Under the pieces are notes generated by a model that saw only the letters and a list, made by a program, of their open reading frames with translations, did no database searches and was not told the origin of the DNA. Made by a program: the position numbers and the translations under genes. Source: an uncultured Ruminococcus sp. (lineage in GTDB: Bacteria; Bacillota; Clostridia; Oscillospirales; Ruminococcaceae). Taken from it: DNA of 6,236 nucleotides. The first letter of the stretch is position 1, and the number at the start of each line of letters is the position of its first letter. The stretch is taken from positions 1-6,236 of the forward strand of contig NZ_CAMHRZ010000202.1 in the NCBI RefSeq assembly GCF_946187255.1. The letters are read 5' to 3'. This document shows, one piece after another, positions 1 to 5,342 of this stretch.

Positions 1-6
1 AATTAT

Positions 7-30
7 AAAAAAAGTATTAATAATTTTTTT
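7..30. terminator. AT-only palindrome, possible weak terminator
   Basis: Seven A residues (7-13) and seven T residues (24-30) flank the palindrome TATTAATA, giving a 24-base inverted repeat with a single G/A mismatch. It lies just past the stop codon (34-36, minus strand) of the shifted CBM reading frame of mannanase 1, and the T run would follow the A run on either strand. That position fits a terminator. The stem has no G-C pairs, so it would be a weak one, and plain AT-rich intergenic sequence is the alternative. Confidence 0.25.
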
Positions 31-33
31 GAA

Positions 34-304
34 TCAATGAATTATAATATAAATGCTGAAATTGCTTGTACCAAAGGCTTTAACACAATCATTGTATGAA
101 AACTTTGCATTGTTATGCCCGTTTGCTGTACCATACTCATAAGCGGAAACTTTAGCCCAGCTTGCTCCTCCGCTCCAGCTTTGCAGTATGAGTTCTATCT
201 GTTTATTGTTGTTATTTGAGTATTCAAGATAGAAATATCCGCCTTTTTTGATATTTGAAGCGTTAAAGCTGCCGCCGTTTTTTGAAGTCTGGACAGTGAC
301 ACAT
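34..304 (-). other. Out-of-frame carbohydrate-binding-like module of mannanase 1
   Basis: Reading the minus strand one frame away from the polyserine linker gives an uninterrupted peptide of about 85 residues from VTVQTSKNGG to the TGA at 34-36. It contains KKGGYFYLEYS, IELILQSWSGGASWAKVS and FSYNDCVKAFGTSNFS. The many aromatic residues and alternating beta-strand pattern are typical of small beta-sandwich CBMs attached to Ruminococcus plant-wall enzymes, which would anchor the enzyme on polysaccharide. I cannot assign a CBM family. The tail IYIIIH after FGTSNFS looks unlike the final strands such modules normally have, so the module may also be cut short near base 60. Confidence 0.6.
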
Positions 305-314
305 AAGGATCCCC

Positions 315-392
315 GCTGCTAGAGGAACTGCTGCCCGATGACGAAGAACTTGACGAAGAGCTGCTTTCCGATGATGAGTTGGAAGATGAGGA
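315..392 (-). repeat. Polyserine interdomain linker (low-complexity coding repeat)
   Basis: Twenty-six codons, almost all serine (with one Asn, one Glu and one Gly), sit between the GH5_8 catalytic module and the CBM-like module. Serine-rich flexible linkers are common in secreted glycoside hydrolases of Ruminococcus and relatives. The codons mix AGC, TCA, TCG and TCC, so the tract is conserved at protein level and is not a simple DNA microsatellite. The likely frameshift lies about ten bases past its C-terminal end. Confidence 0.85.
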
Positions 393-1335
393 AAAGTTGC
401 CCGAAAATACAGTGCATTTCTTTGAGGTTTTCTTGATGCCGTTTTTTCCGTTTATCAAGGTGTTGCCCCATGAGGTCAGGGATTCTCCTGACCAGTCATT
501 TGAGATATCAAGGAAGGAAAGATCCGAACTGTTACCTTTCCATGACCAGCCAAGATAGCCAACGTTCTTTTTGGTGCAGTAGCTCATTATCGTGGCTTCG
601 TCAACATCTCCGTTGGTGTGCTGTCCTCCGAATTCTCCTATAACTACGGGTACCCCTATACCAAGGGCATTGTCGATATTTTTCTTTACAGTATTTGAGT
701 CACCGCCTGCATACTCATACATATGTATCGAGAACACAGTATTCTTCTCGGAATCTGCATTGAAGACCGCTTTGCCATAGTCCTTTATAGAATCAGGGTA
801 CTGCCCCCTGCCTGCACAGTCTATCATTATCATATTATCGATCCCTGCTTTTCTGATATCCTTTATTGCGGACTTATTGCCGTCAGCCCATGCAGAACCG
901 TTCCAGCTGCCGTACCATTCATTTGCGATATTGAGGATAACATATTTCTCGTTGCCTTGCAGAACGCTCTTGTTCTCTATCCAATAATCCACTGCAGCAT
1001 CAAGGTCGGAAGTTTTGTCGCTGCCTGTGGCATCATGTACTTCAAGTATGCAGATCATTTTGTTTTTCTTGCACTGATCTACAATATCCGCCAGATCGCT
1101 CTTTGAAGTCTTTGACCACTGATTTCCGTCGGAAACTACTACTCTGACGGTATTTGCACCACAGTTTGCCGCACCCTTGATAGAAGCAGATGTATATGAG
1201 CTGTACCATGCGTGTGCCATATTCACGCCTCGCATAACAAAGGTGTTTCCGTTAGCGTCCTTTATATCAGTGCCGCTTACATAAAAGCCTTTAGATGCAG
1301 CGTTTGCAGGTGTTTCGGGTGCGTTTACAGCGAGT

Positions 1336-2229
1336 ATGAGAGCTGATCTGGCTTTTTTGTATACCTTTCCGGAGCCCGTCAAGCACAGGCAGAATGATAT
1401 CTTAGGTGATGATATCAGTTGGTGTTTCCGTTCATACTCATACGGAGAGAAAACATACACTGTTGCAGAAGAGGAGCAGTACATAAGCTATACCGAGGTA
1501 TTCAAAAACAAATATCTATGCGCTGACAGACAGCACTGTTTTATTGCAGCGGATCTGTTCATAACGGATACGCAGTACGGCATGATGCTGTTTGAACCTA
1601 ACTCCACGGAATTTTTCCATGAACTTGAACTGGTAACATATATCATAAGTTCCGCTGTCAGAACGATCGATATTCTGGATAAGCAGGAACGGCTTCAGCA
1701 AAAGCTTAAAATGGCAAATCTGGCACTGGAAAAGGAATCGCATATCGATGAACTGACGGGGCTGTATAACCGCAGAGGTTTCTATATGGCGGCAGAGAAG
1801 CTTATCGACAGATGCGGAGCCGGTACACAGTATTTTATATGCTATGCAGATCTTGATAACCTTAAACTTATCAATGATAATTACGGTCATATCGAAGGTG
1901 ACCATTCACTTAAAATGACAGCTGAATGTCTACGCAGTGTATTCGGAGAAGCTGCTGTTATCGGACGAATGGGCGGTGATGAATTTGCTGCTATGCTATG
2001 TGATGATGCTGCTTTGACGGCAGAAGGCTTTATTGAAAGCAAAGACATTTTTGTTGAAGAATATAATCTTTCCGGTGATAAACCATACAAATTCGGTGTA
2101 TCAATGGGAATACTCAATACACGCTGCGAAAACGGTTATGATCTGAAAGCGGCTCTTGATAATGCCGATGACATTCTGTATTTACAGAAAAAGAAAAGGA
2201 AAAAGGATATTTCCAAAAAACGGGGATAA
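1336..2229 (+). CDS. GGDEF-domain protein (probable diguanylate cyclase), 5'-truncated
   Basis: Predicted to make cyclic di-GMP from two GTP, a second messenger. In the frame opened by ATG 1336, residues ~15-108 look like the end of a sensory domain. Residues ~112-138 (ILDKQERLQQKLKMANLALE) form a helical signalling linker, and ~137-290 form the GGDEF domain. That domain has DELTGLYNRRGF, the metal-binding stretch ADLDNLKLIND, and the active-site signature RMGGDEFA with GGDEF intact at 213-217. The RxxD inhibitory site normally five residues upstream is absent (EAAV there). The sensor-linker-GGDEF pattern recalls clostridial proteins with a periplasmic-binding-protein-like sensor fused to GGDEF, but too little of the sensor remains to be sure. 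ATG 1336 lies within antisense mannanase signal-peptide sequence and has no convincing ribosome binding site, so the native start and most of the sensor are missing. The lysine-rich C-terminus looks natural, and the stop at 2227-2229 abuts the IS remnant. Catalysis is plausible, expression doubtful. Confidence 0.8.
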   Translation: MRADLAFLYTFPEPVKHRQNDILGDDISWCFRSYSYGEKTYTVAEEEQYISYTEVFKNKYLCADRQHCFIAADLFITDTQYGMMLFEPNSTEFFHELELVTYIISSAVRTIDILDKQERLQQKLKMANLALEKESHIDELTGLYNRRGFYMAAEKLIDRCGAGTQYFICYADLDNLKLINDNYGHIEGDHSLKMTAECLRSVFGEAAVIGRMGGDEFAAMLCDDAALTAEGFIESKDIFVEEYNLSGDKPYKFGVSMGILNTRCENGYDLKAALDNADDILYLQKKKRKKDISKKRG

Positions 2230-2230
2230 T

Positions 2231-2259
2231 TGACCCGTCCCCTGTCAAGTAGACAGCGC
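2231..2259 (+). repeat. Left (orfB-side) terminal inverted repeat of the IS3 remnant
   Basis: Begins TGACCCGTCCCCTG and continues into AAGTAGACAG. It matches the other end imperfectly but in the same order (TGA, then TCCCCT, then AGTAGACA), as expected of IS3-family ends. It starts two bases after the stop codon of the GGDEF gene. Confidence 0.65.
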
Positions 2260-2315
2260 AAAAAACAAAAATATTCTATGTTGTGACCAAAAGCAGTCTG
2301 TGCAATATGTGCAGG

Positions 2316-2332
2316 CTGCTATTTGTTAGCAG
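2316..2332. repeat. Small hairpin in the IS 3' noncoding region
   Basis: CTGCTA (2316-2321) and TAGCAG (2327-2332) form a perfect 6-base stem with a TTTGT loop. It is 5 bases outside the larger hairpin, so the two could stack in the orfB-side noncoding RNA. Role unknown. Confidence 0.4.
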
Positions 2333-2337
2333 TAATT

Positions 2338-2392
2338 GGCATTTCACTTTCGTAGTGAAGAGCGTAGCGACGAACGAAGAAAGTGAAATGCC
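2338..2392. repeat. Perfect 14-base inverted repeat / hairpin inside the IS remnant
   Basis: GGCATTTCACTTTC (2338-2351) is perfectly complementary to GAAAGTGAAATGCC (2379-2392), enclosing a 27-base loop with further short self-complementarity (TTCGT at 2349-2353, ACGAA at 2370-2374). It lies just beyond the orfB stop. The layout resembles bacterial REP/palindromic repeat units or a transcript-blocking hairpin protecting the IS from outside transcription. No T run follows on either strand, so a classical terminator is unlikely. Confidence 0.7.
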
Positions 2393-2403
2393 GCGGCACC
2401 CGG

Positions 2404-2490
2404 TCACGCAGCATACGCCCGGTGAAACTCCATCGGTGTCATGCTGTTCAGTTTGATTTGATACCGACCAGTGTTGTAGTATTGCTGCAT
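2404..2490 (-). pseudogene. IS3-family orfB (transposase), 3' fragment
   Basis: Reading from 2490 gives QQYYNTGRYQIKLNSMTPME and FHRAYAA before TGA at 2404-2406. The YYN-RYQ-LN-MTP-E/F pattern is the familiar C-terminal end of IS3-family integrase-type transposases, just after the last catalytic glutamate, so no catalytic residue is left. It is in a different frame from the orfA fragment and joined to it at about 2482-2492. Confidence 0.75.
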
Positions 2491-2566
2491 AACTTCCTTT
2501 TCCTTCAAGGTACTCTTGCACAGCTGCTATTCGTTCTTCATCCGTTAGCTTACTTCTTCTTGGCAT
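2482..2566 (-). pseudogene. IS3-family orfA, 5' fragment
   Basis: Start ATG at 2564-2566 is preceded by AAGGGGGT at good spacing. About 25-28 codons are readable (MPRRSKLTDEERIAAVQEYL then EGKGSYAAI), matching the start of the small DNA-binding OrfA of IS3-type transposases. The frame then runs out of register into orfB sequence, so everything beyond is shifted translation. It is non-functional. The tidy ribosome binding site and start could still allow a short peptide to be made. Confidence 0.7.
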
Positions 2567-2604
2567 AAAAATACCCCCTTAGATTTTCCACACTTTCGTT
2601 TTTT

Positions 2605-2633
2605 CGTGTGTCTACTCTAAGGGGATTATATCA
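2605..2633 (-). repeat. Right (orfA-side) terminal inverted repeat of the IS3 remnant
   Basis: On the minus strand it reads TGATATAATCCCCTTAG then AGTAGACACAC, sharing TCCCCT and AGTAGACA with the left end. It contains TATAAT (2625-2630 on the plus strand as ATTATA), a possible -10 box for orfA, but no good -35 box lies 17 bases upstream. Confidence 0.6.
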
Positions 2634-2720
2634 TTGTTTGTCCACGCTCTATTGTTTGTTATTGCCGCGCTTTATTTCACGGCTTAGTTTGTGATTGGCG
2701 CTAGTTTGTTTCCGCGAACG
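2634..2720. other. Intergenic spacer between IS remnant and mannanase 2, with repeated ACAAAC words
   Basis: Holds the 3' untranslated region of mannanase 2. On the minus strand the word ACAAAC(T/A)A occurs four times (plus-strand ATTGTTTGT at 2633-2641 and 2651-2659, TTAGTTTGT at 2684-2692, CTAGTTTGT at 2701-2709). A short GC-rich stem lies at 2664-2683 without a T run. No gene or convincing terminator is visible. Confidence 0.4.
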
Positions 2721-5216
2721 TTACTTCACCGTTACATAGAACGACTTCTTGAACACATCCGCATTCACCCACTGACCATTCACTTTCGCCAGCACTACCA
2801 GTCTGTAAGTGCCGTTAGCCACCTGCGGAGAGGTCCATGTTGTGATGCTGCCGTCCACCTGCTTCTTAACTACCCATTTGTTAGCCTGGTATACGCCGAT
2901 ACCGTACTTTTCTGCACCGGGTACGGAAGTCCATCTGAAACCTATCTTATTGTCCTTGACCTGAGTTTTAACGGCAGGATACAGGTACTGTTCTTCGGGG
3001 ACGGGGTTTTCGGGAGTGATCTCCACCGGCTTTGTGGTCTGAGTGTAGACGGTGCATATCTCAGATGTCTGGGCGATACCGCCGTTTCCGCCGAAGAGAG
3101 TTGTGCCGAAAGAGGTCAGGGAAGTACCTTCCCAGTCATTTGCGATGTCGAGGTATGCAAGGTCGGAATTGTTGCCCTTCCACGACCAGCCGAGATAGCC
3201 TACCTTCTTTTCGGTGCAGTAGGAAAGAATGGTCTCTTCGGCTACGTCTCCGTTGGTGTGCTGACCGCCGAATTCGCCGATGACCACAGGCACACCGATC
3301 GCCAGCGACTTGTCGATGTTATTGCGGACCATATCGGAAGTTCCGCCTGCGTACTCGTACATATGGATTGAGAACACAGTGTTGCGGTCGGGGTCGGACT
3401 CGAACACCGACTTTCCGTAGTCGTGGATAGATGCGGGATACTGTCCCCAGCCTGCGGAGTCTATCATTATCATGTTCTTGATACCAGCGCTGCGCAGCGC
3501 GGAGATAGCCTGCTTGTTGCCGTCTGCCCATGCCGAACCGTTCCATTCGCCTGCCCATTCATTGGCGATATTGAGAATGACATATGCACGGTTCTCGTTG
3601 AGGAGCTCCTTCATATCCTTCCAGTAGTCACAGGCTCTGAGAAGGTCGCTGGCGTTGTTGCTTCCTGTTGCGTCGTGGACTTCAAGAATGCAGATCTGCT
3701 TGTTATCCCTGCAGATCTTAATGATGTCCTTCAGCTCGGAAGCCGAAGTCTTGTTCCACTGCTGACCGTCAGCGCAGACGATGCGTACGGTATTCGTGCC
3801 AAGTCTTGCGGCGGCTTTGATGGAAGTTTCGGTCTTGTCGGTGTACCATGCGTGCGCGATATTAACGCCTCTCATAACAAAAGTGTTGCCGTTGGCGTCG
3901 CGGATAGTTGTTCCGTCAACAGAAAAACCACCGTCAACAGAGGTCACGGTCTCGCTGCCGTTGTTGTTCTCGTTATCCGGAACGGTGTTTGTGGAACCGT
4001 GTTCGGTCACGCTGTCGCCCGACTTCTCAGCCATGTTTTTTGCGTGCTGCTTGAAATAGCTGAGGATAGTGTCACCGTTCATCACAGTGAACTCGCTGAG
4101 CTTGCGGGTGTTGAACTCCCAGAAGAGACCGCCTGCTGCGTCCTCTTCTTCTATGGTGTCGAAGACCGAACGCCAGTATTTCTCATAGGTGCTGCTGTCA
4201 AGGGAAGAATGAACATTGAACTCGGTCGCAACGAAAGGCTTGCCTACCTTTTCGTGGGCATCGGATATCCACTGTCTCATGGTCTCGGCGTTTTCCTCGG
4301 GAGAAAGGTTCGCCCAGTATTCATCGGGATAGGGGTGTGCCGAGCAGAAGTCGATATAGGGCGACTGCTGGATATAGACGTAAGGATTGCCCTCATCGCC
4401 GCCGAAATCATACCTGGTGCCGTGACCCTCAATACCTGCATAGACCATATGATTCGGGTCAACGCTCTTGATGAACGCACCCATCTCATCTACCCACGCA
4501 CGAAGAGTCTCACCTGTGGTGTTCTCGCCTGCGTCCTGATAGCGGGGCTCGTTCATCAGATCCCACGCAAAGATGGTCGGGTCTTCCTTATAGAGCTCGC
4601 CTGTGTAATAGTTCCTGCGCTCGGCGAAATGCTCGGCGTAGTCCTTATACCACTGTTTGCAGACATCGTTCTTGAAATACACTGCACGGTTCTGATGGCT
4701 TCCGCCGCTCAGACCTGCCCAGCTCAGTTTCTTGTCTATACCGCCGTAGGCTTCCCAGTAGTTCTCAAGGGTAATGATGACGCGGATACCGTGCTCCTGC
4801 GCGGAGTACATTATATAATCGAAAAGCATGAACTCGGCTTCGTTGTACTGTCCCGGCGACTGCTCAAAGCCGTGCCACGACTCGTTGGAGAAACCCCATG
4901 TCCGCACGACGTTCACTCCGTTGTCAGCCATCTGCTGCATACGTTCGTCGATCTGGGACTTGTACATATACTGGTTTTCGATCGCGTCAAGTGAGTAGTC
5001 GCTGGAACCGTCACCGAGGGTGAACAGGTCGTAAGAATTGCATCCGCTGACGTAGAAGGTCTTTCCGTTGCACATGAAGTGAGTGCCGTCTGCATAGACG
5101 AAATCACCCGTTGCATCGGCGGATGCGGTCAGTACCTCGTTCGGGAGCCCTGCACAGGCAGTGGACAGGCTGAATGCTGCTAACACCAGCAGGGTCTTGA
5201 GCTTAGTTTGTTTCAT
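2721..5216 (-). CDS. Secreted two-catalytic-module beta-mannanase: GH5_7-like + GH5_8 + FN3-like
   Basis: An 831-residue exported enzyme predicted to hydrolyse beta-1,4-mannan or glucomannan with two different GH5 active sites. Residues 1-33 are a signal peptide (KQTKLK, hydrophobic core, cleavage probably after TASA); the Cys at 21 lacks a good lipobox. Residues ~36-375 form a GH5_7-like module with NVVRTWGF, ENYWEAYGGI, WDLMNEPRYQ (acid/base E223), HPYPDEYW and VATEFNVHS (nucleophile E332). A polar Asn/Ser/Thr linker (~395-428) leads to the GH5_8 module (429-715) with RGVNIAHAWY, LEVHDATG, NIANEW (E553), AGWGQYP, HMYEYAGG and VIGEFGG (E648). A proline-rich stretch (729-740) precedes an FN3-like module (~744-831, starting YLYPAVKTQVKDNKIGF). 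ATG 5216 is supported by AGAAAGGATGG upstream and by the signal peptide directly after it. It has its own promoter and operator-like repeat. The coding sequence is more GC-rich than that of mannanase 3. The GH5_8 call is very firm; GH5_7 is by motif recall, with another GH5 or related clan A subfamily as the alternative. Confidence 0.93.
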   Translation of the reverse strand: MKQTKLKTLLVLAAFSLSTACAGLPNEVLTASADATGDFVYADGTHFMCNGKTFYVSGCNSYDLFTLGDGSSDYSLDAIENQYMYKSQIDERMQQMADNGVNVVRTWGFSNESWHGFEQSPGQYNEAEFMLFDYIMYSAQEHGIRVIITLENYWEAYGGIDKKLSWAGLSGGSHQNRAVYFKNDVCKQWYKDYAEHFAERRNYYTGELYKEDPTIFAWDLMNEPRYQDAGENTTGETLRAWVDEMGAFIKSVDPNHMVYAGIEGHGTRYDFGGDEGNPYVYIQQSPYIDFCSAHPYPDEYWANLSPEENAETMRQWISDAHEKVGKPFVATEFNVHSSLDSSTYEKYWRSVFDTIEEEDAAGGLFWEFNTRKLSEFTVMNGDTILSYFKQHAKNMAEKSGDSVTEHGSTNTVPDNENNNGSETVTSVDGGFSVDGTTIRDANGNTFVMRGVNIAHAWYTDKTETSIKAAARLGTNTVRIVCADGQQWNKTSASELKDIIKICRDNKQICILEVHDATGSNNASDLLRACDYWKDMKELLNENRAYVILNIANEWAGEWNGSAWADGNKQAISALRSAGIKNMIMIDSAGWGQYPASIHDYGKSVFESDPDRNTVFSIHMYEYAGGTSDMVRNNIDKSLAIGVPVVIGEFGGQHTNGDVAEETILSYCTEKKVGYLGWSWKGNNSDLAYLDIANDWEGTSLTSFGTTLFGGNGGIAQTSEICTVYTQTTKPVEITPENPVPEEQYLYPAVKTQVKDNKIGFRWTSVPGAEKYGIGVYQANKWVVKKQVDGSITTWTSPQVANGTYRLVVLAKVNGQWVNADVFKKSFYVTVK

Positions 5217-5249
5217 GACGAAACCATCCTTTCTGATAGGTCAAACAGG

Positions 5250-5277
5250 TTAAGCGAAGTTAAAGAAATCGCTTTAA
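5250..5277. promoter_or_regulatory. Operator-like inverted repeat upstream of mannanase 2
   Basis: TTAAGCGA (5250-5257) faces TCGCTTTAA (5269-5277), which is the reverse complement of TTAAAGCGA, so two near-identical half-sites stand in inverted orientation with an 11-base gap. The repeat starts about where transcription should begin and ends about 30 bases before the ATG, a normal position for a repressor roadblock. Related half-sites occur at the same place in the mannanase 3 leader. The binding protein is unknown. Confidence 0.45.
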
Positions 5278-5284
5278 TGAATAT

Positions 5285-5313
5285 ATAGTAGCATAAAATT
5301 AAGCTGATTTCAA
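5285..5313 (-). promoter_or_regulatory. Predicted sigma-70-type promoter of mannanase 2
   Basis: On the minus strand, TTGAAA (5313-5308) lies 17 bases from TACTAT (5290-5285), matching -35 and -10 consensus at five and four of six positions with ideal spacing. Start of transcription is expected near 5278, giving a leader of about 60 bases. Confidence 0.5.
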
Positions 5314-5339
5314 TGGTTAAGTTAACTAAAAATCAGGCT
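5302..5339 (-). terminator. Inverted repeat between mannanase 3 remnant and mannanase 2, possible terminator
   Basis: AGCCTGATTT (minus, 5339-5330) can pair with AAATCAGCT (5310-5302) leaving one bulged C and a 19-base loop, followed on the minus strand by TAATTTT. It lies a few bases after the stop of the mannanase 3 remnant and could end its transcript. The stem overlaps the -35 box of mannanase 2, so a regulatory dyad is an alternative. The tail is only moderately T-rich. Confidence 0.3.
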
Positions 5340-5342
5340 AAT

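Larger units (their letters stand above)
34..1358 (-). pseudogene. Damaged secreted GH5_8 beta-mannanase: no start or full signal peptide, C-terminal CBM-like module out of frame
   Basis: Endo-beta-1,4-mannanase, which in intact form would be exported and cut mannan backbones. The longest open frame is 1484-195 (429 codons), but its first ~43 residues are antisense to the neighbouring GGDEF gene and are not mannanase. Mannanase sequence begins at about KKARSALILAV, the tail of a signal peptide ending near ANA. The GH5_8 module covers residues 67-350, with motifs RGVNMAHAWY, LEVHDATG, NIANEW (acid/base E189), HMYEYAGG and VIGEFGG (nucleophile E284), so both catalytic glutamates remain. A nearly pure serine linker (365-390) follows. 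After it the frame runs into TAG at 195-197, whereas the next frame continues to 34 as a CBM-like module, so a 2-base frameshift is likely. The conserved AGWGQ motif reads AGRGQ (R226). No ribosome binding site with a usable start was found at the mannanase boundary. If the catalytic part is expressed at all, it would be through a foreign start and without export. The GH5_8 assignment is strong by similarity to the other two copies here. Confidence 0.85.
2231..2633 (-). mobile_element. Internally deleted IS3-family insertion sequence (miniature derivative)
   Basis: A 403-base remnant bounded by related inverted ends, both beginning TGA when read inward and sharing TCCCCT and AGTAGACA. Read on the minus strand, it has a ribosome binding site (AAGGGGGT), the first ~25 codons of an IS3-type orfA (MPRRSKLTDEERIAAVQEYL, the start of a helix-turn-helix), then directly the last ~28 codons of an orfB (YYNTGRYQIKLNSMTPMEF...YAA, stop at 2404-2406). 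The DDE catalytic core and most of both genes are deleted. About 170 bases of noncoding sequence with two hairpins separate orfB from the left end. No flanking target-site duplication is visible (left flank GATAAT, right flank TTGTTT). It could move only if a related transposase acted in trans. Confidence 0.8.

Noticed and set aside
1516..1905. Minus-strand open frame of 129 codons opposite the GGDEF gene
   Set aside because: Antisense to the conserved linker and GGDEF core; no independent coding evidence.
2276..2566. A single 96-residue IS-encoded protein on the minus strand
   Set aside because: Only its first ~28 residues are orfA. The rest is orfB and noncoding DNA read in the wrong frame, including through the hairpin.
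2664..2683. GC-rich stem downstream of mannanase 2 as a rho-independent terminator
   Set aside because: The stem is only six pairs with a G-U wobble on the minus strand, and it is followed by AATAACAAAC, not a T run.
2721..3060. Dockerin or CBM at the C-terminus of mannanase 2
   Set aside because: There are no duplicated calcium-binding dockerin loops. The C-terminal ~90 residues look like an FN3-type beta-sandwich with no CBM motif I could name.
2691..3371. Plus-strand open frame of 226 codons over the mannanase 2 C-terminus
   Set aside because: Antisense shadow of the GH5_8 and FN3-like modules, with no domain or convincing start signal.
3423..4994. Long plus-strand open frame of 523 codons opposite mannanase 2
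   Set aside because: It is antisense to a gene with clear GH5 motifs, shows no recognisable domain, is rich in Val/Leu/Cys/Arg as expected of a mirror frame, and has no ribosome binding site of note.
5147..5216. Lipoprotein signal (Cys 21) in mannanase 2
   Set aside because: The residues before Cys are S-T-A, lacking the usual Leu/Val/Ile at -3, and a good signal peptidase I site (TASA) lies 12 residues further on.
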